Below are positions 43,599-53,193 of a stretch of DNA of 64,000 nt, one piece after another. Both the position numbers and the translations under genes were made by a program. Position 1 is the first letter of the stretch, and each line of letters begins with the position of its first letter. The stretch comes from Streptomyces nojiriensis (GTDB taxonomy: Bacteria > Actinomycetota > Actinomycetes > Streptomycetales > Streptomycetaceae). Location of the stretch: positions 4,527,001 to 4,591,000 of the forward strand of contig NZ_CP071139.1 in the NCBI RefSeq assembly GCF_017639205.1, read 5' to 3'. The notes under the pieces are model-generated. The model had not been told where the DNA came from. It searched no databases and saw only the letters and a list, made by a program, of their open reading frames with translations.

Positions 43599-44029
43599 AG
43601 CGGGAGCGGCCGCTCGAAGAAGGTGTCCAGGACGACGGTGGCGTGCGTACCGCTGACACCGTCGATGGCGTAGAGGCGGCGCAGCACGTCCTGCAGCTGT
43701 CCGGTCGAGGCCGTACGCACCTTGACCAGCACGGACGCGCTGCCCGCGATGATGTGCGCCTCCTGGATCTCGGGGATCGCGGCGAAGTCGGCACCCGACT
43801 CGCCCATCCAGGCGTTGGAGTCGACCATCACGTAGGCCAGGACTCCACTGCCGACGGCCTCCGGGTCGACGTCAACGGTGGTCCGCCGGATCACCCCGCG
43901 CTCGCGCAGTTTCCGTACCCGCTCGTGGGTGGCCCCCGCCGAGAGCCCGACGGCCGTGCCGAGAGCGGCGTACGACTGGCCGGCGTCCTGCTGCAGGCGC
44001 AGGACGAGCGCACGGTCGATGTCGTCCAC
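43595..44029 (-). CDS. Lrp/AsnC-family transcriptional regulator
   Basis: 144 residues. HTH_AsnC at about 1-60 (MDDIDRALVLRLQQDAGQSYAALGTAVGLSAGATHERVRKLRERGVI), then the RAM/effector domain (EIQEAHIIAGSASVLVKVRT). GTG 44029. Divergent from the SMP-30 gene across 107 bases, so it most likely controls that enzyme; it also overlaps the DUF2797 gene downstream. Confidence 0.9.
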   Translation of the reverse strand: MDDIDRALVLRLQQDAGQSYAALGTAVGLSAGATHERVRKLRERGVIRRTTVDVDPEAVGSGVLAYVMVDSNAWMGESGADFAAIPEIQEAHIIAGSASVLVKVRTASTGQLQDVLRRLYAIDGVSGTHATVVLDTFFERPLPL

Positions 44030-44136
44030 GCAATCTTCCTCTCATGGGTCTGTCGACCCTTGCGAAGACAGTACCGGATCCTGCAATGTCACCATCAGAC
44101 CGAACAGAATTCGGCAAATCCTTTCCAGGGGGAATC

Positions 44137-45048
44137 ATGTCTGCCATCGCCGACCTCACCTTGTACGAGATTCTGGACGAACGCTTCCGGACCGGCCGCT
44201 GCGCCAACGGCGACGCCCGGCTGGACCGGCTCTACGACGGCTGCCGCTGGGCGGAGGGCCCGCTCTACCTGCCCGCCTGGCGGCAACTGGTGTGGAGCGA
44301 CATCCCCAACGACCGGATGCTGCGCTGGGACGAGGCGACCGGCACGGTCTCCGTCTTCCGCTCCCCAGCCGGCCACTCCAACGGCAACACCCTGGACCGC
44401 GAAGGCCGCCTGATCACCTGTGAGCAGGGCAACCGGCGCGTCACCCGCACCGAACCGGACGGCAGCCTCACCGTCATCGCCGACCGCATCGACGGCAAGC
44501 GGCTCAACAGCCCGAACGACGCGGTCGTCCGCTCGGACGGCTCCATCTGGTTCTCCGACCCGGACTTCGGCATCACCAGCGACTACGAGGGCCACCGCGC
44601 ACCCAGCGAGATCGGCGCCTGCAACCTCTACCGGGCCGACCCCTCGACCGGCGAGGTCCGGACGGTCGCCGACGGCTTCCTCGGACCCAACGGCCTCGTC
44701 TTCTCCCCGGACGAGAGCGAGCTGTACGCCGCGGACACCCGGGCCGGCCACATCCGCGCCTTCAAGGTCACCGACGACGGCACCCTCACCGGCGACCGCG
44801 TCTTCGCCACCTGCCCCGGCGTGGACAACATCCGCTTCGACGACGAGGGCCGGCTGTGGGCGGCCGCGATGGAGGACGGCGTCCGCTGCTACGCCGCGGA
44901 CGGCACCCTGATCGGCCGGCTCCGCATCCCCGAACCGGTCTCGAACATCGCCTTCGGCGGCGCCAAGAACAACCGCCTCTTCATCACCGCCACCACCTCT
45001 CTCTACTCCCTGGTGATGTCGGTGACCGGCCTGCCCCGGGTCCTGTGA
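44137..45048 (+). CDS. SMP-30/gluconolactonase/LRE-family lactonase
   Basis: 303 residues, six-bladed beta-propeller. Metal-site residues are visible in RWAEGPLYLPAWRQLVWSDIPN (Glu), RLNSPNDAVVRSDGSIWFSDPDFG (Asn/Asp) and PNGLVFSPDESELYAADT. The family hydrolyses sugar lactones or related esters. ATG 44137 with CAGGGGGAA upstream; the frame is open to 44044 without support. Likely regulated by the divergent Lrp/AsnC protein. Confidence 0.88.
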   Translation: MSAIADLTLYEILDERFRTGRCANGDARLDRLYDGCRWAEGPLYLPAWRQLVWSDIPNDRMLRWDEATGTVSVFRSPAGHSNGNTLDREGRLITCEQGNRRVTRTEPDGSLTVIADRIDGKRLNSPNDAVVRSDGSIWFSDPDFGITSDYEGHRAPSEIGACNLYRADPSTGEVRTVADGFLGPNGLVFSPDESELYAADTRAGHIRAFKVTDDGTLTGDRVFATCPGVDNIRFDDEGRLWAAAMEDGVRCYAADGTLIGRLRIPEPVSNIAFGGAKNNRLFITATTSLYSLVMSVTGLPRVL

Positions 45049-45060
45049 GGACCGGGCCGC

Positions 45061-45426
45061 CTACCGGGCGACGAACTGGGTCAGGATCGCCTGCACCTCG
45101 TAGATGTCGACGCCCTTGGTGAAGGTCTTCGCGATCGGCGCCGAGCCGCCGGATATCCATATCTTGAGCTCGGCGTCGAGATCGAAGTGCCCGGCGGTCT
45201 CGACGGAGAAGTGCGTGATGCTCCGGTACGGGATGGAGTGGTATTCCACCTTCTTCCCCGTGAGCCCCTGCTTGTCGACGAGCACCAGCCGCCGGTCGGT
45301 GAACAGGATCGTGTCGCGGATCAGCAGGTACGCGGCATGCACCTGCTCCCCCTGCCCCAGCAGCCGCGCGTAGTCCCGCTGCGCCGACACGGGGTCGACG
45401 GTGTGCGCGTTCCCGAACAGTCCCAT
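45061..45426 (-). CDS. Bacterial PH-domain protein (YvbH-like)
   Basis: 121 residues. A helical N-terminal arm (PVSAQRDYARLLGQGEQVHAAY) and a bacterial PH fold (LIRDTILFTDRRLVLVDKQGLTGKKVEYHSIPYRSITHFSVETAG). Cytosolic; such proteins are small scaffolds of unknown function. ATG 45426; convergent with the SMP-30 gene, 12 bases between stops. Confidence 0.85.
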   Translation of the reverse strand: MGLFGNAHTVDPVSAQRDYARLLGQGEQVHAAYLLIRDTILFTDRRLVLVDKQGLTGKKVEYHSIPYRSITHFSVETAGHFDLDAELKIWISGGSAPIAKTFTKGVDIYEVQAILTQFVAR

Positions 45427-45594
45427 GAGTGCCCCCGTTTTCCAGCGCCGGACTTCCGGCTTCGAACGATCTCCGAAAACCGTACCGAGGCCGGCCCCTC
45501 GTCCACGTCCCCCGCCAGAGCCATCCCACCCCTGACATCCTCCGGGGGACCCCGTCCCCATCAAGGAGGAGACGGCACACCGTCAGGACATACG

Positions 45595-45630
45595 ACAGAG
45601 GCCCCCAGGATTTCTCCTGGGGGCCTCTGT
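45595..45630 (-). terminator. Terminator downstream of tRNA-Arg
   Basis: ACAGAGGCCCCCAGGA / TCCTGGGGGCCTCTGT, perfect 16-base arms, starting 8 bases after the tRNA 3' end (minus strand). Confidence 0.8.
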
Positions 45631-45637
45631 CCTGCTG

Positions 45638-45710
45638 TGCACTCGGCAGGATTCGAACCTGCAACCTTCTGATCCGTAGTCAGATGCTCTATCCGTTAAG
45701 CTACGAGTGC
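45638..45710 (-). tRNA. tRNA-Arg(ACG)
   Basis: 73-nt cloverleaf: acceptor GCACTCG/CGAGTGC, anticodon stem TCTGA/TCAGA around CTACGGA (anticodon ACG). A34 must be deaminated to inosine by TadA (27425-27910) to read CGC/CGA as well as CGT. Confidence 0.95.
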
Positions 45711-45888
45711 TTGGGCTTCTCGGGGTTTTGCGCCCCGTTGGCCTTGCGAGAACAACAATACATGGACCTCGCCGGGACGCGAAATCCATTACCCAAACCG
45801 CTTCTGACCTGCGGAAACGAGCCGGATGGAGATCATCCGGATGGGTTCGCGCAGAGGGCGGAGCGGACCGGATCGTCCCGGAACGCAT

Positions 45889-45920
45889 CGAAGCCCCGGT
45901 CCGTCAGGACCGGGGCTTCG
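45889..45920 (-). terminator. Terminator downstream of tRNA-Ser(GCT)
   Basis: CGAAGCCCCGGTCC / GGACCGGGGCTTCG perfect stem beginning 9 bases after the tRNA 3' end. Confidence 0.8.
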
Positions 45921-45928
45921 ATGAGGTG

Positions 45929-46019
45929 CGGAGGCGGAGGGATTTGAACCCTCGATGGGTGGTAAGACCCAAACCGCATTAGCAGTGCGGCGCCATAGAC
46001 CGGACTAGGCGACGCCTCC
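45929..46019 (-). tRNA. tRNA-Ser(GCT)
   Basis: 91-nt class II tRNA: acceptor GGAGGCG/CGCCTCC, anticodon loop CTGCTAA (GCT), long variable arm (TTTGGGTCTTACCACCCATC). Reads AGC/AGT. Confidence 0.95.
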
Positions 46020-46207
46020 AGCACACCCCCGCGTACGAAGGTGCGTGCAGATGATGACACAGGCGCAGGGCCCCTCACCAATCCGCTCCCACGGTACTAG
46101 GCGGGACGGCCGGAGGGCAAAGCCTTAAAGCGGCCGTGGCACGCAACGTCGGCGCCCCCGCGTCGTTGGGCAGGCGTACGACGTGTTCGGACGACCTGGA
46201 GTGCCCC

Positions 46208-46633
46208 ATGCTGCGTCTCGCCGCCTTCGCCGTCACCTCCGCCCTGGCCGCAACGGTGGCCGGGCCGCTGCCCCCGCTCCCGCTGGGCCGGCTGCTGGCG
46301 ACGCCCGACCGCCTCACCATCTCCATGGCCGACACCGGAAACCGCCGGCTGGACCGGGAGTACCGGCTCGAATGCGGCCCCGTCGGCGGCGACCACCCGG
46401 AGGCGGAAGGTGCCTGCGCCCGGCTGGATCAGCTCGCCCGCGAGGGGAAGGACCCCTTCGCCCCCGTCTCCAAGCGGCAGATCTGCACCATGCAGAACGG
46501 AGGTCCCGCCACGGCCCGGATCACCGGAACGTGGAACGGCTACAAAGTGGACGCCACGTTCCGGCGGACCGACGGATGCGAAATCCGCCGCTGGGACGAG
46601 TTGGAACCTCTGCTTCCGAGTGGGCGTTCCTGA
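46208..46633 (+). CDS. Secreted subtilisin-inhibitor-like (SSI) protein with divergent reactive loop
   Basis: 141 residues with a short signal peptide (MLRLAAFAVTSALAATVAG). The four cysteines at 56, 70, 93 and 124 reproduce the SSI disulfide spacing (C35-C50 and C71-C101 in SSI). The P1 position two residues after Cys93 is Met95, as in SSI, but the following loop reads QNGGPA instead of VYDPV. SSI family members inhibit subtilisin-like proteases outside the cell. ATG 46208. Whether this variant still inhibits a protease is uncertain. Confidence 0.78.
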   Translation: MLRLAAFAVTSALAATVAGPLPPLPLGRLLATPDRLTISMADTGNRRLDREYRLECGPVGGDHPEAEGACARLDQLAREGKDPFAPVSKRQICTMQNGGPATARITGTWNGYKVDATFRRTDGCEIRRWDELEPLLPSGRS

Positions 46634-46753
46634 CCTGCGAGGATGCGCGGGATGGGCGGTATCCGCCACACATCGGCCACCCCATCGCGGGCCTGTGGCC
46701 TTAGACTCCTCCCGTGACTTGCCGGTAGTTGTTGGTCAGGGAGGAAGCTCGTC

Positions 46754-49700
46754 GTGAGCAGCAGGCCATCCCGAGGCGCTGCTCGCCTCGCAGCAATACT
46801 CGATGCCCTTCCGGACGCGCTGTTGCTCGTCAACGCCAACGGCACGGTCGTCAACGCCAATTCGATCGCGCTCGAGATCATGGAGAGCCCCGGCACCGGG
46901 CTCGTCGGCCGGGGCGTGCTCGACCTCCTGCCCGAGTTCGACTCCAAGCTGATCCCCGGCTCCATGCGCCGGCCCGGCGAGGACGACGGCGGGCGCACCA
47001 AGCCCAAGCGGATGATCGCGCGCCGTACCGACGGCTCCGAGTTCCCCGTCGAGCTCACCAGCGCCCATCTCGACGGACGCGACGCCTACCGCGAGCCGCA
47101 ACCCTCGTACACGGGCGACGAGCTGCTGATGCTCGTGGTCCGCGACCTCTCGCAGACCGTGGACACCGAGGCCGAGCTGGCCCGCTCGCAGCGGCAGACC
47201 GAGATGATCCTGCGCGCCGCCGCCGAGGGCGTCGTGGGCACCGACACCGACGGACGGGTGGTCCTGGTCAACCCGGCCGCCGCCCAGATCCTCGGCTACC
47301 GCGCCACCGACCTCGGCAACCGCGAACTGCACGGCCTCATCCAGCACTCCCGCGCCGACGGCTCCCCCTTCCCCTTCGAGGAGTCCCCGCTCGCCGACAC
47401 CCTGCGCAGCGGGCGCAAGCACCGCGTCCGCGGGCAGGTGCTGTGGAACAAGGCCGGACAGCCGGTCGCCGTCGACCTGACCACCTCGCCCGTACGGGAC
47501 GGGGAGCAGCTCGTCGGCGCCGTGATGACCTTCACCGACCGGCGGCCCTACGACGCCCTCGCCGCGCGGCACGCCCAGCTGATGGCCGTCCTCGGCGAAT
47601 CCCTGCGGGGGCCGCTGGACGAGCTGCGCGGTGAGCTCGCGACGCTGGCCGCCGACGACGCCGGACAGCTGTGGCCCGAGGCCAACCAGCTGCTGCACCA
47701 CCTGGCCGCCGGGTACTCGCGGATGACCACGCTGGTGGACAACGTCCTCGGCTACCAGCGCCTGGACACCGGCCGGGACCGGCTCACGAAGAAGAACGTC
47801 CTGATCAACACCGTCGTCACGGCGGGCGTCGACGGGGCCGTCGAGCTGATCGGTCCGGGCCGCGTGCAGTTCGCCGTCCACGCGCCGACCATCGAGGCCG
47901 AGGTGGACGCGGACCGGATCTCGACCGCGCTCGCCCACCTGGTCGCGGACGTCGCCGGGGTGGACGCGACCGGCAAGACCCGCCAGGGCAGCGGCTACAG
48001 CGACTCGACGATCGTGGTGGCCGCCGCGCAGCGCGGCGACGTCGTACGGATCGAGGTGCGCGGGCCGTACGAGGGCGGTAGCCCGGTCCACGAGCCGATC
48101 GTGCGGGGGATCGTGGCCGCACACGGCGGCGTGCTGCAGACGGTGGAGGTCCCGGGCGCGCCCGGCGGGGCGTACGTGCTGGAGCTCCCGCTCGGCTCGG
48201 GTGCCGGGACGGTGACCCTGCCCGAGCCTGCGGAGGAGCCCCCGGCCGGTCCGGCCTCGGACGGTGCGGGAACGGCCGGGGGCGCGGCTCCCGGAAAGGT
48301 CTCCGGCGGCCGGCGCGGCCGCCGCGGGGTGGACGCCTTCCTGGACGACGGGCCCACCGGTCCCGAGGCGGCGCAGGCCGCACAGGCCGCACAGGCCGCA
48401 CAGGGTGGTGGCGCACTGGCGCTGCCTTCCGGGCGGCGGCGCGCTGGCGAGGCCGGCGACGCTCCCGAGACGGGCCCCGAACTCGCTCAGTCCCCGGTGA
48501 ACCCGGCTGGACTCGGCACCGGTCGCAGGCGCGGCCGGGCCGGTGACGGCAGCGGCGAGGCCGAAGGCGCCGGCGGGCACGACGGCCCCGGCCGGCCCGT
48601 GCCCCCGCAGGGCACCGCCATGCCCGCGCTCCCGCCCGTCCCCACAGTGCCCCCGGTTCCGGTCACCGAGCATCCCGCCGGGCGGCGCCGGGCCCTGGGT
48701 CCGGCCGGTCCGGCGCAGCCCGGCGGCCCCGTCCCCGCGACGGGGCTCGGGCCGGCTCCCGTTCCCGCGCGGCCCATCGCTCCCGAGGGCGGTTTCGCGC
48801 TGCCGGCGGGCCCGACACCGGCTCCCGCCGCGGCCGACTCCGACGCCGACGCATCGGCCGGGCGGCGTGGCCGCCGGGTGCTGGGCGCCCCGGGCGCCGA
48901 GCCCGAGGCCGCAACCGCCGCCGCGCCCGCCGCCGCTGCCGCCCCTGCGGCGCAGCCCGACGCGTCCGCCGAGAACCCGACCGGGCGGCGCCGCGCGCTG
49001 GCCGGTCCCCCGGCGTGGCCGGTTCCGGCGGCCCGTACCGCTCCCGAGGACGACGAGGCCTCCGGCCAGGTCGCACTCCCCGGTGCGCGTCGACCGCAGG
49101 ACACCCCTGCGGAGGGCCAGGCCGCGCAGCCGATCAGCGTGCGCGCCCTCGGCACCCTCGGCCAGGGCATCTCCGTCGACCCGGGTGGCTCCGGCCCGGC
49201 TTCCGGGGCCGGTGCGGCTTCCGGTTCCGGCCGGCGTCGCCGGCTCGCCGAGCCCGCCCCGCAGGGCCGCGCCTTCGCGATAGGGGCGCCCGAGGCGGGC
49301 GCCGACGAGGGCCCAGAGCCGCTGGACGGCCCGGGAGGCGCCGTCGAGGTCGTCAACCGGCCCGTGCCGCGGCCCGTGGACGACGAGCTGCCGCCGGAGC
49401 CCCTGGACAACCCGCGCCGGCTCCTGGTGTGGCCCGCGCCCGATGTGCAGACGCAGCAGGCGCTCAGCAACCGCGGCTACCGGCCGGTGATCGTGCACTC
49501 CCGCGAGGAGGTGGACGCGCAGATCGCCGCGTTCCCCGCCGCGCTGTTCGTCGACCCGCTGACCGGGCCGATCACCCGGACGGCCCTGCAGTCCCTGCGT
49601 CAGGCCGCGGTGGCCGCGGAGGTCCCCGTACTGGTCACGGCCGGGCTGGGGCATGCCACGCGCGAGGCGGCGTACGGCGCCGATCCGGCCGTTCTGCTGA

Positions 49701-50113
49701 AGGCCCTGGCGCCGCGTGACAGCGAACAGCACCCCTCCCGGGTGCTGCTGATCGAGGAGCGCGACGAGATCGCGACCGCGCTGACCGCCGCCTTGGAGCG
49801 GCGCGGCATGCAGGTCGCACGGGCGGGTGCCGACACCGACGCCGTGGAACTGGCGACGCGGATGCGGCCCAACCTGGTGGTGATGGACCTGATGCAGGTA
49901 CGCCGTCGGCGGGCCGGGATCGTGGACTGGCTGCGTGCCAACGGGCAGCTGAACCGCACCCCCCTGGTCGTCTACACCGCGACCGGCATCGACCCGGCCG
50001 AACTGCCGCGGCTCGCCTCCGGCGAGAGCGTCCTGTTCCTCGCGGAACGGTCCACCACGGCGGACGTCCAGGGCCGCATCGTGGACCTGCTGGCCAAGAT
50101 CGGCACCAACTAG
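46754..50113 (+). CDS. Giant PAS-PAS-pseudokinase-linker-receiver protein
   Basis: 1119 residues: PAS 1 (12-105), PAS 2 (150-262), a HisKA-like helix (270-300), a HATPase-like domain (365-482), a Pro/Ala/Gly/Arg linker (485-870) with repeated GRRR boxes, and two receiver-like domains (about 890-1000 and 1005-1115). The phospho-His is missing (GESLRGPL where SHELRTPL is expected) and the HATPase N-box Asn is replaced (LAHLVADVAGV). No membrane helix, so cytosolic. GTG 46754. It may integrate PAS signals by protein interaction rather than catalysis. Followed 13 bases later by the ABM-TM gene. Confidence 0.75.
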   Translation: MSSRPSRGAARLAAILDALPDALLLVNANGTVVNANSIALEIMESPGTGLVGRGVLDLLPEFDSKLIPGSMRRPGEDDGGRTKPKRMIARRTDGSEFPVELTSAHLDGRDAYREPQPSYTGDELLMLVVRDLSQTVDTEAELARSQRQTEMILRAAAEGVVGTDTDGRVVLVNPAAAQILGYRATDLGNRELHGLIQHSRADGSPFPFEESPLADTLRSGRKHRVRGQVLWNKAGQPVAVDLTTSPVRDGEQLVGAVMTFTDRRPYDALAARHAQLMAVLGESLRGPLDELRGELATLAADDAGQLWPEANQLLHHLAAGYSRMTTLVDNVLGYQRLDTGRDRLTKKNVLINTVVTAGVDGAVELIGPGRVQFAVHAPTIEAEVDADRISTALAHLVADVAGVDATGKTRQGSGYSDSTIVVAAAQRGDVVRIEVRGPYEGGSPVHEPIVRGIVAAHGGVLQTVEVPGAPGGAYVLELPLGSGAGTVTLPEPAEEPPAGPASDGAGTAGGAAPGKVSGGRRGRRGVDAFLDDGPTGPEAAQAAQAAQAAQGGGALALPSGRRRAGEAGDAPETGPELAQSPVNPAGLGTGRRRGRAGDGSGEAEGAGGHDGPGRPVPPQGTAMPALPPVPTVPPVPVTEHPAGRRRALGPAGPAQPGGPVPATGLGPAPVPARPIAPEGGFALPAGPTPAPAAADSDADASAGRRGRRVLGAPGAEPEAATAAAPAAAAAPAAQPDASAENPTGRRRALAGPPAWPVPAARTAPEDDEASGQVALPGARRPQDTPAEGQAAQPISVRALGTLGQGISVDPGGSGPASGAGAASGSGRRRRLAEPAPQGRAFAIGAPEAGADEGPEPLDGPGGAVEVVNRPVPRPVDDELPPEPLDNPRRLLVWPAPDVQTQQALSNRGYRPVIVHSREEVDAQIAAFPAALFVDPLTGPITRTALQSLRQAAVAAEVPVLVTAGLGHATREAAYGADPAVLLKALAPRDSEQHPSRVLLIEERDEIATALTAALERRGMQVARAGADTDAVELATRMRPNLVVMDLMQVRRRRAGIVDWLRANGQLNRTPLVVYTATGIDPAELPRLASGESVLFLAERSTTADVQGRIVDLLAKIGTN
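48374..48403 (+). repeat. 9-bp tandem repeat inside the pseudokinase linker
   Basis: Unit CAGGCCGCA three times plus CAG, coding for an Ala-Ala-Gln run. A slippage-prone microsatellite in frame with the gene, so length changes would be tolerated. Confidence 0.8.
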
Positions 50114-50126
50114 TAATCCTGGGCCG

Positions 50127-50702
50127 ATGGCCATCATCAACACGAGCGAGCACACCGTCCCCGCCGACAACGGAGAGGTGAATCTGCTCATCGCACGGCA
50201 GGTGGAGCCCGGCCACGAGGAGACCTTCGAGGCCTGGGCCCACGGCATCCTGGAGACGGCCGCGGGCTTCCCGGACCACCTCGGGTACGGGCTCTTCCGG
50301 CCGGCGACGGAGGGCGGGCCGTGGTTCCTGGTCCACCGCTTCCGCAATCAGGCCGCGTTCCAGCGCTGGCAGGACTCCCCGGAGCGGGCGCAGTGGTTCG
50401 CCAACTGCCTCGGACACCACCACACGGAGATAGCCCGCCGGGAACTGCACGGCATGGAGACCTGGTTCGCCAAGCCGGGTACGACCCGGCCCGCGCCGCC
50501 GCGGTGGAAGATGGTGATCAGCTCTGGGCTGGCGATCTTCCCGATCTCGCTGATCGGCAACGCGGTGCTCGGGCCGTACCTGGTGGATCTGCACTTCGTG
50601 CTGCGGACGGCCGCCTTCGCCGTCGTGTTCAGCACCCTGATGACCTACGTGGCCATGCCCGCGGTCAGCAGGCTGCTGCGGCCATGGCTCACCCGGGGTT
50701 AG
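50127..50702 (+). CDS. ABM-domain protein fused to two C-terminal membrane helices
   Basis: 191 residues. The N-terminal ABM-like domain (EVNLLIARQVEPGHEETFEAWAHGIL, FLVHRFRNQAAFQRWQDS) is followed by two helices (about 128-148 and 155-178). Membrane-anchored ABM proteins of this type are widespread but unassigned. ATG 50127, 13 bases after the pseudokinase gene, likely the same operon; convergent with fadD (stops 13 bases apart). Confidence 0.75.
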   Translation: MAIINTSEHTVPADNGEVNLLIARQVEPGHEETFEAWAHGILETAAGFPDHLGYGLFRPATEGGPWFLVHRFRNQAAFQRWQDSPERAQWFANCLGHHHTEIARRELHGMETWFAKPGTTRPAPPRWKMVISSGLAIFPISLIGNAVLGPYLVDLHFVLRTAAFAVVFSTLMTYVAMPAVSRLLRPWLTRG

Positions 50703-50715
50703 GCGCCCGCGGTCG

Positions 50716-52365
<1,650 letters not shown>

Positions 52366-52470
52366 AGCGTCCTCCCGGTGAGCGCTGCGGCGCTGCGGCG
52401 GCTACGGATGCTGCCGATTCTGCGCACATACCGGTCGGTCTGTCACTACCCGGGAGTAGAAACCAGGGCG

Positions 52471-52486
52471 TGTTTCACGTGAAACA
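52471..52486. other. parS site (perfect 16-mer)
   Basis: TGTTTCACGTGAAACA, exact match to the Streptomyces chromosomal parS consensus, in the fadD/ECF-sigma intergenic region; binds ParB for origin segregation. Confidence 0.93.
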
Positions 52487-52502
52487 TCCCCGGGCGTCGT
52501 CG

Positions 52503-52518
52503 TGTTTCACGTGAAACA
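52503..52518. other. parS site (perfect 16-mer), second copy
   Basis: TGTTTCACGTGAAACA again, starting 32 bases after the first copy (about three helical turns), so two ParB clamps could load side by side. Confidence 0.93.
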
Positions 52519-52525
52519 CCGTCCG

Positions 52526-53059
52526 TCACCGGACCGGCATGAGCTCCGGGTCCTCGCGGAGTTTGCCCAGCGCCCGGGAGACCGCGCTCTTGACCGTGCC
52601 GACCGAGACCCCGAGCAGTTCCGCCGTCTGCACCTCACTCAGGTCCTCGTAGTAGCGCAGGACGACCATGGCCCGCTGCCGGTCGGGCAGCCGGGTCACC
52701 GCACGCCACATCGCGTCGCGCAGCGCCTGCGCCTCGGCGGGGTCGCCGGCCGGAGCCGACTCGGTCTCCGGAAGCTCGTCGCATGCGAACTCGTCGACCT
52801 TGCGCTTGCGCCACTGGGAGGTACGGGTGTTGACGAGGGTCCGACGGACGTAGCCGTCCAGGGCGCGGTGGTCCTCGATCCGGTCCCAGGCCACGTACGT
52901 CTTCGCGAGGGCCGTCTGGAGCAGGTCCTCCGCATCGCACGGGTTGGCGGTGAGGGAGCGCGCGGTGCGCATCAGGACCGTGCCGCGGGTCCGTACGTAC
53001 GCCGAGAACGACGGGTACGGCGTCGGATTCGAGGCGAGCGTGCACACAGGCGTGGTCAT
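52526..53059 (-). CDS. ECF RNA polymerase sigma factor, SigE-family (SigE-type, actinobacterial ECF)
   Basis: 177 residues. Region 2 (TRGTVLMRTARSLTANPCDAEDLLQTALAKTYVAWDRIED) and region 4 (LPDRQRAMVVLRYYEDLSEVQTAELLGVSVGTVKSAVSRALGKLRED) are complete, with no anti-sigma gene next door. ATG 53059. The stop is 8 bases from the second parS site. Family common in Streptomyces; regulon unknown. Confidence 0.88.
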   Translation of the reverse strand: MTTPVCTLASNPTPYPSFSAYVRTRGTVLMRTARSLTANPCDAEDLLQTALAKTYVAWDRIEDHRALDGYVRRTLVNTRTSQWRKRKVDEFACDELPETESAPAGDPAEAQALRDAMWRAVTRLPDRQRAMVVLRYYEDLSEVQTAELLGVSVGTVKSAVSRALGKLREDPELMPVR

Positions 53060-53193
53060 GTCTCCACGCTAGGAGCGCCCGCCCGCCGTGGGATCGGCCG
53101 CAGGTGCCGATGGTGGATCCACCTCAGGTTGTAGGAACAGGGCCGTCCCCACCCCCTGAAGGTGGAGGGGGCGGGGGCCACGGGTCCCGGATC

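Noticed and set aside
46736..50347. 1203-codon minus-strand frame opposite the PAS/receiver gene
   Set aside because: Low-complexity, Gly/Arg-rich translation without domains; the plus-strand PAS and receiver domains are clear.
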